A stretch of DNA of 64,000 bases from Schistosoma haematobium (Eukaryota > Platyhelminthes > Trematoda > Strigeidida > Schistosomatidae): positions 31,206,616 through 31,270,615 of the forward strand of contig NC_067196.1 in assembly GCF_000699445.3 (NCBI RefSeq), given 5' to 3'. Under the pieces are notes generated by a model, which made no database searches, had not been told where the DNA came from, and saw only the letters and a list, made by a program, of their open reading frames with translations. Positions 50,201-62,700 of this stretch are shown here, piece after piece. The translations under genes were made by a program, and so were the position numbers. Position 1 is the stretch's first letter; every line of letters starts with the position of its first letter.

Positions 50201-52993
50201 GTTCTCTTCGATTCGATCTTCCCAACCATCTACTGCTAGGCATTGTACTACTAATCGATATACTACTTATGTAGACATAAGTAGCATACGCCACAATCAT
50301 AATTATTTAGAGGTTTTAAGACTTCTCCAAAGAAGTTATTTCGTCGATTTTTGAATATACTGATTGTTTAACAATAAATTACAATCTACTGCTGAGCTCA
50401 GAGCATATTTTTTGTCGTAAAGTGAAACTGTCTGAGAAAACTTACCACAAATTTATATCAAAGATCCTACACAGGATTAAACCTAAAATTTGTTAATCAC
50501 GTAATGAATACAGTACCATTCAATGTGAGTCAGAAACGAATGGTTTAAACTTTCTAACTTCAGTCAGTTAGTTATGTGGGGCTATAATCATTCGTTACTG
50601 TCATAGATAACTGCTTTCTTCTCTGCATTATTAAAATCCTTCAGGTAACAGTTCCTCAGTGGAACTTATATAAGCGGATATTCGATTTAATCACTATTCA
50701 GCACACCATCTTCTATTTAGACAAAACATTTGTTTCAGATAAGAACTCGTAAAGTGTCATATTTTTTCACTGCTTTCGAGTCCAAAGCTGAACAAAAACG
50801 TTGGTTTCTGATTTTATTAACCAATTTCAGTGGTCACAAATAAACTTTTCATATATTGTCAATTCGTTAAATATTGAACGTTAAGCCTTCACGATTAACG
50901 ATTTAAAATGCAGATGAAATTATGAGTAGTCAAAGTATGAGACTTCTTATTAGATTAGTTTATATTAACAGACAACCTAAGTGAAATTTGTTGTCATTGG
51001 TATATTTATTTCATCATTGTCTAATTGTTTCACATCCAGCACATAAATTGTGACTGATTTTCTTTTCTTTTTTATTCATGGATGGTGTTTTTTGTTAGTT
51101 TGATAATAAGCCTATTTGTGATTTAAGTCTACTACATAGTTTATGGGATGTCTCTCAATTTTTTCATATCCACAAAATTCGAAATGTTGATTGGATACTG
51201 AATGGATAATCAGTGTTATTTATGTAGAGCATTTATGTAGGACATTTCTTTAGATATTGAAAGATATATAGTATGTTCATTACAACAGTGTTCAGACCTT
51301 AGACAACCATTTAGACTTTATGAGTTACTTTTATATTCAGATTGATACTAATCAGTGATGAAGTTTTCATATTCATAATTCCGAAGAATTATATTGTCCA
51401 CATCATAAACTATTGAAAACAAATAGCCTCATAGTATCTATTTATTTCTTCTCTACTTTTTCTGAACATACATATTTTCAAACCAATACTTTAGTACCAA
51501 AAAACCTAAAATTCTAAAGTTACCAATTTAATAAACATACGTTTTCTTTGTTATTTTGTTTCTTTTGATTTTACTAAATATGCCCAGTAATAACTTTAAA
51601 CAGTTCACTAGTTGATTATATCTGGAAAGCGCCATGTGTTCGATCTTTATCATAGTGAATGATTGGTATCGTAGGTTATCAGATAATCTCTGGATACCTT
51701 AATTTAAACTTATATGTTGAGATAAAGTTGTACAATGTTAGCAAGTCTTAGAATACGACAATAATAACTGTTTGATAATCTTTAGTTCTCAGTGTTATCA
51801 ATTAGTGATAACGATTTGTAGAGAAACAAAAAAAACTAATGAATACATAAAAGTAATAAATATTCCAAATTTTATGTTCAATTAATTGTCATATATATAG
51901 TTATAACTTGTAGCCTTGTACCCAATGACGCATAAACCCGTACGAGCAGTTTAGAGTCCTTATCGGTCCTTCTTCCTGCTTAGCCCTGCCTTTTGAGACC
52001 AGAACACCGATCTCAACCTCCGCGATAGGAATCATATATTTCAAACATACTGGGTTTATGTACAAACCAAACAGATCACATCGTACCATAAAATAGAAAA
52101 TAACATATGCATAAGATCTAGCCAAAAAAGGCCGTGTTTGTGGGAGACTGTAATTAATAATCGTGGCATAACTTAAGAATGGTAAATCGTATAATGATAG
52201 TCTATAGGTCAAATAAAAGCTTATAATAAGCGGAATATGAATATACATAGCTTAATTATTTAACAATTATACAATAAAAATATATGTATAGTATTAGTCC
52301 ATGAATAGATCCCAACTGTTACCATTCGTTATTCTCGTCGGGATATCATTTATTTATTTATTTCAACACATAGATATTGGTACAAAGAGGCACCAAATAC
52401 ATATGCGCCACACAAATCTCATTCGATATGTGTGAGGGCTGTGATACTGCCCGGGTGCCCAAACCGAAGCACGTGGTTTTCTTAGGGGGCCACTCCCCGA
52501 GCCTTCGAACTGAAGGTCTGATCCACAAGGCAGTAGAGCATCGTAAGGAGATGCAGTCCCATGGAAGTTGGTGACCAACAATTGGTTCATACGCCATTTG
52601 TTCCCGCAGGATACTGGAGCCCATGTGCACCATTGGTTTGGAATCCGGTTAAAACGCCGGGCATTCGCTTTTCGTCCTCTCATTTTTGTAAACAACACCC
52701 CAGCCACGAGAAGGCAGTGAGTAGTACTTCCCTGGTGGAGGCTATATACGCGTGGCCATGTGAGAGCATTTCAAGAGGGAGAGCGGACTCTCCCTACTCT
52801 CGGCCGTACCAGGGCATTTGGGCGATATCATATATATATATATATGGCTGCATTATTGTGCCAATGCATTTTCTTTATATTTCTTTTGTGTTTTCCTCAG
52901 GTCGATTTTTTCGATAAGAAGAAAGATTTTGAACTTTTCAAGGCCAAGAAATTTGAGAAGGAGTTGTTACATAGCACGGGTTCACAGAGTTAG
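47233..52993 (+). CDS. COA6: Cytochrome c oxidase assembly factor 6
   Basis: Two exons, 47233-47415 and 52901-52993 (TAG 52991-52993), joined in phase 0 give 91 residues. The twin-cysteine helices are visible: CWKSRDAFWEC (CX9C) and CTKQRKLYEEMC (CX10C). These are followed by CPRIW, then VDFFDKKKDFELFKAKKFEK across the junction, closely following the 'CPxxWxxYFDKRRDYxxFKxKFE' pattern of the COA6/CHCH family. This small intermembrane-space protein works with SCO-type proteins in copper delivery to COX2 (family knowledge). The start is the first in-frame ATG after upstream sequence with no family match. The frame stays open upstream to 47134 without another ATG, so an upstream exon is possible but not needed. 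The 5485-bp intron is large for so small a gene and is loaded with retroposons. Confidence 0.9.
49508..49745 (-). mobile_element. S-alpha-like retroposon with intact hammerhead core
   Basis: Complete on the minus strand. A tRNA-like head has A box TAGCTAAATGG (complement of 49725-49735) and B box GGTTCGAATCC (complement of 49681-49691). The hammerhead follows: CTGACGA (complement of 49636-49642), stem II GTCC/GGAC, GAAA (complement of 49618-49621) and GTC cleavage triplet (complement of 49610-49612). Then comes the CACCGCTAGCCAC tail running to about 49508. All invariant core nucleotides are present. It lies antisense in the COA6 intron. Confidence 0.88.
49745..50034. other. COA6 intron, no feature recognised
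   Basis: AT-rich spacer between the hammerhead retroposon and the third R1 copy. Confidence 0.4.
50035..50310 (+). repeat. Dispersed repeat R1, copy 3
   Basis: Contains GCAAAATTACAGAG, CTTCATTTGCAAAT, TCCTTCATTGCCA, CTAGGCATTGTACTA and ACATAAGTAGCATACGCCACA. These are collinear with the copies at 1800 (+) and 46290 (-). It lies in the COA6 intron, sense orientation. Confidence 0.75.
50310..52341. other. COA6 intron, AT-rich, no feature recognised
   Basis: A minus-strand 115-residue frame (52248-51901) is unsupported by any family motif or splice partner. Confidence 0.35.
52350..52820 (-). mobile_element. 0.47 kb retroposon-like repeat R3, copy 1
   Basis: GC-richer block ending on the minus strand in an (AATA)n tail (complement of 52350-52363), as expected of a retroposed RNA. 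The octamer GATATCAT flanks it on both sides (52342-52349 and 52824-52831), a candidate target duplication. The second copy (61970-62443) has the same 5' boundary and the same tail. Sequence after the 5' end includes TACGGCCGAGAG, which resembles a tRNA-type A box. No B box at normal spacing was found. It ends about 80 bp upstream of the COA6 exon 2 acceptor. Confidence 0.75.
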
Positions 52994-55900
52994 TGATTGC
53001 ACTTGGTGTGTAATTTAGTGTATACATGAAATTAATTTATCCCGGATTTTCATAAATATACATTAAAACTATTTCCAGAGAACCCAGTTTTCTTTAAAAC
53101 TACATATTTATATAATAGATGAAATACAAATGTGTAGATATCAGTGACTCAGTACTTAAATTACAAGACAACGTGTTCGTAGATAGGGTTAGGTATGATG
53201 GTTGTAAAAACATATGTTGAATCATAAGTTTTATTTTACGATGTACTAATTCTGCATAAAATATTTATAAGTTGAGATTTTTAAAAAAGATTGTTTTCAT
53301 AGTTGCATTTGAGTGTTTCAATGTGTAGTTCGTCAGAATTGTGATAATTAATGAATTCATGTCATCTGAACTAGACAATGTTGAGAAACTTAATGTGTTC
53401 AAATTATATTTCCATGTCAATGTTAACAATTTTAAAACATCAGCTATCCATCAAACCTTTATTAATTGATAATCTGGAGACGTGAGAAATATTCGGTCGT
53501 GTGATTAGTCAGTTTTAAGTTTGAGTGAAATTCTTATAAATATTCAGAAAAATAACGCAAAGATTACTGCAAGTTCCTAAAAGAACAGTTAACTTCTGAT
53601 CAAAAAGTACCAGGTTGCATTTCATCGGTAAACCCATATATTATAAGATTTGCATCTATTTCTCTCGTAATATGGACATCTTTTTTCATTGAAATGAAAA
53701 CAGATACTATCAGAGAATTCAGAACCGGTTATTTCGAATGAAAGTAGTTTATTTTATTCGAAAACAACTTATTTTTCGAAAAGACTTTACGAAAAAAGTA
53801 TGTGAAATTTAATTAGTTACTTTCTTAAATTCTAATTGTTAAGGTATTTTGAAGATTTTATCACTAAACAACATGAATCGCAAAACCATTGAGAAATGAG
53901 GAATGGCGTCCAATCCAAATATAAAACGTCAGAAATTCCTACTCACTTCTTCCGATGGTATTCAATTAAATCTTGGTTTGAAGCAAGTCGGGCAACACTC
54001 ACCTAATGATTCTAAATATGATGATTAACGTCTTCATATCTCCCACTTTGTATCATACGACCATTACTAAATATTATCAGTGTATAGCTCTTTCAGTCTC
54101 TACTTAGGAAAATAATGGATCAGAACGAACCAATCAAGCTTCGACACTGAACTCAACACCACGTCTTACACTATTTATGCAGTCTCAGTTACCCAAAGTC
54201 CCTCCCAACTGTACTTACAAATCCGCATAATGTTAGGAAGTAAGCGAGATCTATCTATTCCTCTTAGAATGTTTTGCATATCTGCAGATCAGGTTCCAGG
54301 TAGTTTACAAGTGCGATTGTACACTACCCGAAGATATTACTTTGTATTCACTATTTTTAGTAGATTGGAATCCAGAAAACTTCTGCATATAAAGTGAAAC
54401 AGTTGTCAACCCAATATTGCTTAATTATAACAATGAGCATTTTGAAGATATATTAATTTCACCGAACCTTTTTTATGATTCTTTTTCCTCTACATATGAG
54501 TAAAAACTTTGCTAGTATTAGAAAAACTGTTAAAAGCATATATGATATGTTGTACAATCTTCCAAATCATTTATAAATGTAAAGCACGTTGATTCTATAA
54601 ATTGCTTTGTTTTATGAATACGGAATGTCTTCACGAGAGATACTATCTATATTGTGTGAGTCTACTAATAAATATTACTGCTTTCTCTTATTGATGTATT
54701 CCTACATGAGTTCATGCAGTTGGATCCAAAAATGAAGACTTATCTTTCGGGTACATTGGGTTAACCAGACATAAGCCAAATAATAAGTGAGAAATGTTGA
54801 CGGGCGCGCACTACTAGTCAAGAATTGGCTAACCGTTCTGCAGAAACGAACATACACTGTTAGTTAGAAATGCGATTTAATTTTCTGAAGAACATGTATC
54901 TATATATCTGCGAATAAGTTGTGCTTGCATTTTCGATTGGGTTAGCCAATAAAAGCTTCCTACTCATTTTTGATAGTATCACTCCGACAGCTAGCTTGGA
55001 GGCATATACGAAGCGTGTATACCAAAAGAATTCTACTTTTCCTACTTTCGAGACCCAGAATTGATAAATGGTGAAAGAAATCAACAAAAAATTATCACAA
55101 TAGTATTCTTTTTATTTCACCTCCAAAAAAATGAGAAAAAAGGAAGTCCCAGTTACATACTAGTAGAACTACTGCTACTACCACTACAAGGAGTAGTAGT
55201 GACAGTAGCAAAAAATTACCAAATAACTGTACTATCTATGTTATATATGTATATAAAGTTGAGAAATTTAATAAAATTACCATTAATCATGATTATAAGA
55301 CTAGTTATAGAAAGATAATCATTATTGGCAATATTGCTCGTTAACTTTGAGATCCCTTTCCATAATAGAAAAAAACCATTGCATGTATACGATAGTAATT
55401 AGTAAGTAGTATTCTTGAAATATGAAGGAAACTGTATATTCAAAGCGAGAAAGAACATATCAGTGAAAATAAACTGATCTGTATGATGATATATTAGAGT
55501 AATCAAATAATGAGTAAGGTTGTCATGAACAATAACGATTGTATAGTTAAAACAGTACTCGTTCTTGAGCATAATAGATTGCTTTAACTACAGAGAGCAA
55601 ACAATAAAAAAATGATTATTTTAGTTTCTATAATGCATATTATTAGTAAAGAAATTAATGAAACTTAATGATCAGTAATACAGTTTGTTATCATTATCGA
55701 GTTGTGATATCAGCAGGGTTCAAATTAGTTGAATCAACTAACATTTTAGTGATAATAAAATATATTTTTTCTTACATTTGCAAGGATTCATTACACGCGC
55801 TGTATGAGAATAAATGTATTTCTTATGTTAATATAGAATTGTAATAAAAATGAAATGTTTGCAAAAAATACTGAATCATCAAAGAGAAAATAATAAGTAT

Positions 55901-56737
55901 TATCTGTATTTAATATTGGGCGAATAAAGTCCAGTTTCGCTTTTGTTAACTGGTTTCTGTTTGTTCTGATAATTCTTTATACAAGGCTACAGTGAATATT
56001 GTTAGAAGAGAGGGAAGGGCATGAATTTTTACAAGATGAATTGGTAGTTGGCAGTATTTTGTGTTGCAATCTGTTTCTTGTTGCCGTCGTCTTTATCAAT
56101 ACCACAGCCACGAATACCAGAGAATTCTGTTCATAAAAGCACTTTTTAAGATAGTTTCGAGTCATATACACATAAAGAGAATAGTACACGTCCTGTATTG
56201 ATGTTATTGTTTGAACATGTAATTGAAATAAAGTTAACAATGAATTAAAAGATAAAATTTATTTTTAAGGAAAAGAAGCACACAATGTGAAGGTGTCTAA
56301 TCCATGGTTTACTCTACTAATAAAATCATCACAAACTTTCCACAGTTCTGTTAGTAATTCTAAATCCATTAAATCCTACTGTTGTTTTGTTTCCCAGCAA
56401 ACAAGTACACATTAGCAGTTCACTGATGATTAATCAAAGAATTAGAAAAGTTTGATTTTTTTTGTTGTTTTTTCTAATAAATCCTTAAGATAAAATGTTT
56501 TCCAAAGATTTTTTTTCAATGAAAGAAATTCAATGTATAGAATGGCACAAAATTATCAACGTCGAGTTTATTTTTTCATTTTGTATGGAAATAACTATAA
56601 ATAGTTGGCAAAAATATAAGGAAATAAAAGACAGGAAAAGAACAATTCACAGCAATCTTTGAAGATTAACATAAAACTCCTATCTATGTGTATGTGAACT
56701 GAAGGACGAGTTGACAGTGCTTTGTTTCTTATAATTG
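52994..56737. other. Intergenic, convergent COA6 / CADPS 3' ends
   Basis: No exon was recognised. It should contain the 3' UTRs of both genes. Around 54120-54360 the sequence is less AT-rich and may be an old repeat, but no partner is present in the window. Confidence 0.4.
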
Positions 56738-59700
56738 TTACATTTTACTAAGGAATCCAGGTTTTGAAATGCCACTTAGACTTCCTGTTATTGTGCCAAG
56801 TATCGATCGTGTTGGACTACTTCCTATATCAGGTCGAACAGCTTGAGCAGTTTCTTCCATCTATAATAAAAATAGTGAAAAATTTATTATTCTTCTGCAT
56901 AGAACACAAGGATCTTTTTAATAAAAGAAAATAATAAAATTCAGTTTCACTCAAACAAAGTTATATCCATCTCTTTAGGAACTAGTTTACTTAATCGTTA
57001 TTTTCCCTTAAGGTTTATCATAGACTCATTTTAAAAACTAACTTTGAATATTGTAGAGAATATATATTGAAGATTTTACTTGTTGAAGACTTGTTAACAA
57101 GTTTATCATGAAATAACAATCCTGGTTATGTTTTCAGAAGCTTATTTTTCTAATTGGAAGCAATAGTTTTATGTTACATGATTATTACATAACATAAATA
57201 GTATTATCAGCGGAAGAAGTTGAATGATAAACATTCAATGAAAAGAATATATTATGATGTCAGAGTTACTTTTTCTTTAATAAATAAATTTATAGTTTTT
57301 TTCTTTTAGAAAAGACCGATTGTTTTCTGTACGTGCTTAGATTCGGCTGGATATTATTCTGTCTTATTCTTCTTTGTGTAAACTTCATTATGTACATTGT
57401 GAAACAATAAAGTAAATAGTTTATACTGACAAATCATCGAGTAGTAATCAACATTATGTTTACCTGTCTAGTGCTTCATGTTGATCGGTATTTACATTTT
57501 GCTAGTTATTATACAAGGAATAAGATGAATTTTTTTGAATCCCTTGGAATCCATATTAAAACATTACCGTAATAAATATTACAAAGTAAATAAGTACATT
57601 GAAAGAGCATATAAACTAAGAAAGAAGAGGTATAATTAGTGTACACTCTAATTCTGCAAGTAAAAAAGTGAGGAATATCTCATCATATTATACATGACCT
57701 CATAAATATGATTGAAGCCATGAATAAATTATCACTTTTTGAAGAAGTATAGGATTCTAGGAATCATCAATATATTCATTTTGAAATAAATAACCTACCT
57801 TTGGCTAATTCATGACCAAAGGCAAGATAGAAAGGTAGTTCTTAGTAGCCTAGTATTAATCCATATAGGTTATATAAACTTAACCTAAATCTTTTCAAGT
57901 GAATGAACTATAGATTGTTGTTAAAGTTTGAAGATAGCTTGGGCGAAAGGATAATGTAAGAGTGAGGTCAGAATTGAGAAAACGATTTTTGGGCTTCAGT
58001 ACCAGCTTCAAAAAGGAATAAGCTTTGTTTTATAACACGTAGAGAAAGCAGAATAAATAAGTTTAAGCAGCACTAAAAATGCTTAAAGTGATAATAAGAA
58101 ATTTTTTACCACCAGAGAGAAGTGATGTAAAATGTATCAAATGCTCGATTTTATGTAACATACCAATCCTGTCCCTAAATTCTAACTTTGAGCCCTTAAC
58201 ATTTAACCTTTACCCTAAATCCACAATTCTAGCCAGGAGTAATGATGAAAATTCAAGAAATCTGCGTCTTCATGAGTTTGATAGGACAGATAATCGACAA
58301 ACATTTGGAGGGATTTAGATGTTATTGGTTTTGGATTTACAGGCAAAACAATCTGTAGAAAGCTTAGAAAAATTCATCAATAATTTAGAATATATTTACC
58401 CTTTATAATTTTGTTGTTTATTTCCCTTAAACTATCCGTTAACAAAAGCTACCACCTGACAAACAAACAGCTGGCTAAAATTCCCGTTTGTTTCAAGATC
58501 ATCTTTATAATATTACAATAAATTGTTTGAGAAATCCTCGTAAACTCGATTACAATTTAATATCATTGGATAACTGTGATGTAACTGACAGAGGAGAAAT
58601 TCTCAATTGTGGGTAAAATAATTCATGGCACCAAAAAAAACTTAACTATACCCTGAATCTTGAGGATATAATTACACTTAATCCAAACATAAACTTCTGA
58701 GATATCTGAATATCAGAAAAATTAATTATTGCATTTGGAAAATATTAAACAAGTGATTATTATTAAAGTTAGATGTTAACACCGTTGGATACTGACTTAG
58801 TGGTTTAATCTAGAGGTTGATCGTTCGCGCGTGAAGCCCAAGAACCTTCGTTCGATTCGCACTGGTGAGGAGTTCCATACTAGGACAAAACGGTCGTCTA
58901 GTGCTTCCAAGTTTCCAGTGGTGGTCTAACATAGATTAGTTCATGATTTAAATGAAATTCAACAATCTCCACAACGCCTTACTGAAGATTACCAAACAGT
59001 AAAATAAATTTATATCAAAAAACAATCACAACTGATACTATGTGAAAATAAGATAGCATACTTGAAGTCTTTGCATAATTGTTTTGTAAGCCATTGTATC
59101 CAATGCATCTGGGCTTATACCTTGAAGTTCAAAATCGGAATACATTTTCTAAAACGTAATATTATCAATAGAAGAAATAGGTGAATCTCATAAATACTTA
59201 ATTTAGTAAATAATTATTTGCAAACACAAATAGTTAATATAGAATTATGATATAAAGTATTTCAGAATAGAAAGCTACTTTAAAAGCTTTTATAAAGAAA
59301 GTTTTAATAAACTGTCTTCTCATCGTTTAAGTGTGGCTTCTGAAAAAAAAACCTTTTCGAACCTTCAAAGAATTATCAGTTGGATGCAATACTGATCATT
59401 GAATTACTTTAAGATGGATTTCCTTTAAGATTAAATGAGGAAAAATGACTTGTTGAACTAAAATAACACTGACAACATGTATAGATCATTCACTCTAAGT
59501 GATAGACATGATGTATGAGGAGTTGGATGAGACGTGATTCCAATACAACTAACCCGGTGGTATTATCAAGCTTACAGTGAAATATGGAACTAAACTGAAT
59601 AAGCTGTTTTCAAAAATGAAATCTGGCAGAAGAAATAAAAAGACGCAAATAAACTTTCGGAAGAAATAGAGAAAATGTTTCTACTAGTAAATTTAATATT

Positions 59701-62700
59701 TATAAAGCATTCAATAAAAGTCAGTTGTAGATTTATTGACATTAAAAACTGTCTAAGTAAAGAAAAGTAGAACGTTATTTTTTATATCCAGTGTATATGA
59801 ACACCAATTCGTTTGAATTCTTATCACAATTTAATTAAGTTTTATATGACATAGCACTGTAGGTTGTTTACTTTACAAAAACTGCTTCGTTAAAAAATAC
59901 CAATTAACCAGTATGAACAAAGAGAAAAATTTCAACATGACAAAACTAATATCTCTAGAGGTATGAATGCCAAGGTTGAACTTGATAATTTTAAATAAAT
60001 TGAGCATTAGGTAGAAAGTCAATGCAGAATGTGCATTGCTTCTTTCGTACTTTTTAAACTTGTACTAATTTAATTCGGCTATTTAATTACTCTAAAGAGT
60101 GGCTTAAATTAAGTTACAAAAAGTCAGAAATACAACTTTGCTATTCATTGGGATACAACAAAAATACATTTATGAATATCTGTGGACAAAATTTAGACCT
60201 TTTCATGTTGGAAGAAACACCTAGTATTGATAATAGAATAAAAAAGAAACAATCAATTGAAATCGATAAGAATTAGTTGCCTAGGTGGTGATTGTAAGCA
60301 TAGTAATAATAATGGGATAATACAATGAATTATTCTATGTAGATTTTTAGTTATTTAATAATAAGTTGTGTATTGTTAGCTTACTTATTCGAAATGAGGA
60401 ATGAAACAGTCTGAAGAATAGTAAGCGTAAACTGGTAGTCATATGATGTAAAGAATAAGCCATTTGACAAATAATAACTATTGCCAAAAATATATAATAT
60501 ATAGCTTCATATCAAAAACTTTCAGTAACACCCAAATATTACGTAAACAATATCATTAAAAGTCAGTATGTGTGTGTAGAATGAGATTAGAAGTAGGTAA
60601 ATTGCTTAATAAATTATTTATTAATTCAATCTGCATAATAAATATTAGTAATAGAATGTGCTCTATTCAAAAGTGAATAAACATTTTTAAACAAGAGAAA
60701 GAGAAACAAGTATCCGATGTTTAATAGTGGCACATCGACTTATAATCAATAGAGATATCACTGACAGTTTTAAATAATAACAATAACTTTCGTTTATGAG
60801 AGTTTATATTTTTCTGTTATTGATATTTAAAACTGCAACTGATCCGTTTCTATTGTCATATATCAATGGTGAGCAGATTGCCTCAATAAAGACATTTAGT
60901 CATAATCAGTTATTAGAGAACCCGATTAATCGAAGTTCTTAACATCAACAATGAGGGAATAAAAACTCTTATTAATAGTTGCACATCCGTTGAACATGTT
61001 AGTGAATATCTGGACATACTAACTTAGTGGATAACGTGTTAGGCAATTGAGCTAATAGGTAGAAAGTTCGATTTTCAATATGAGAATCAACATTGATATA
61101 CAAGCACATCCGGCTGACGAATCCCAAATAAGATGAAACCAATGTATTGTTTCCCACTATTAGCCACTGTCCAACTCTAATAATCACCTTAACTTTTATC
61201 TAACAACACAACTTAGTGGTGAAACTCATGAGACATTTTTCAAATTTTTTTTTTAAGAACTCTTATTATTGAATGTAACTGTATTGTAAAACTTGGAGTT
61301 TCTAACGTAATATCTTTTTATTCCTAACGTTTACTGGTTTTAAGAATAAATACATTGAAAGAAGGTCACAGCGAGAAAATAATAGTATTCAAGATTCCGG
61401 TTATTCCAATTCAGAATAGATTAGTAACAGTATGAATGAACTAACAACAAAATGTATACAATATATAATACATGAAGATCAACTAGAACTATTAGTAATA
61501 TACTATAAATTTAATAAAGAATGTGATCATGACTATCCTCAGTGTCCATGGGAAGAGTTTATTCACCAAAAAATCTTGAATAAACACTCCAGTTTCATCA
61601 AAATGGGCTAATAGGGAGTCTCCTGACTCGACTTACAACCACTCATGTATGAATTTATATGTAAAGTATACTACAAACTTCAAACAAATAGATTTATTGG
61701 CTAATAAATTTTTCAACAAATGTTTGTTTGTATTGATAATTAAATTTTGAATTTATTATTATTATCAAATAGATTCCGAATAATTACTGTTTAAAACAAT
61801 TAAATTTCGTGATAGTCTACGTGTTTCAATTTCCTTTCATTATCTAATACTACTTTTCTTGACAATGAAAGTTACCAATCTTCCAGTAGTCTTTAAAAAT
61901 AGTCATCATAATTCTTTGGAATACTTTAAGTAAAAAATTCTCATGATTACGAGAAATGTTGTTTATTTATTTATTTGAACACATAAATATTGGTACGAAG
62001 GGGCACCGAATACATATGCGCCACACAAGTCACTTGATTTGTGTGAGGGCTGTGATACTGCCCTGGTTCCCAGACAGAAGAAGGTGGTTTTCTTAGGAAG
62101 CCACACCCAGAGCCTTTAACCTAAAGGTCTGATCAACAAGGCAGTGGAGCAACGTCGGGGGATGCAGTCACAACGATTGGTTCATACGTCATTTGTTCCT
62201 CAGGATCCTAGAGACCATGGAATCAGGGTTTTCCAACTCCCCTAGGTGGACTCTCAGTGTCCACCAACTAGGTTAAAGCGCTGAACATTCGCTTTTGGTC
62301 CTGTCAATTTTGTAAACAACACCCCCGCCACGAGAAGGCAGTGATAAGAACTTCCCTGACAGTGTCTATATACACGTGGTACGTGAGAGCATTTCGAGAA
62401 GGAGAGCGGATTTCCCCCACCCTCGGCCGTACCAGGGCATTTGAAGACCGTTTTGTGTACCGATGTTAATAACTAATTTATAGAAAATAAACTGTGTTTT
62501 GTAAGCTGAATTGTTTTATTATGAAGCTTCCTTCGTGAATATCAATGGTAATAATAAATCCAAATTAAAGAAATAAGAAGGAGAGCACGTTTGTCATTTA
62601 CTAAATCATTTTACCATGATTAGCTAGCGAGAAAGTTTCAAATTATTTATTTCCATTTAACAGTTGAGGTATTTGATATAATGCTTAAAGAATACGTCTA

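Noticed and set aside
52363..52917. Long frames on both strands inside repeat R3
   Set aside because: Open frames follow from the GC-richer repeat. The second copy has frame-breaking differences, and the plus-strand frame runs into COA6 exon 2 in the wrong phase.
55061..55318. 85-residue plus-strand frame
   Set aside because: Low-complexity Leu/Lys/Ile-rich translation of AT-rich sequence, with no homology signal.
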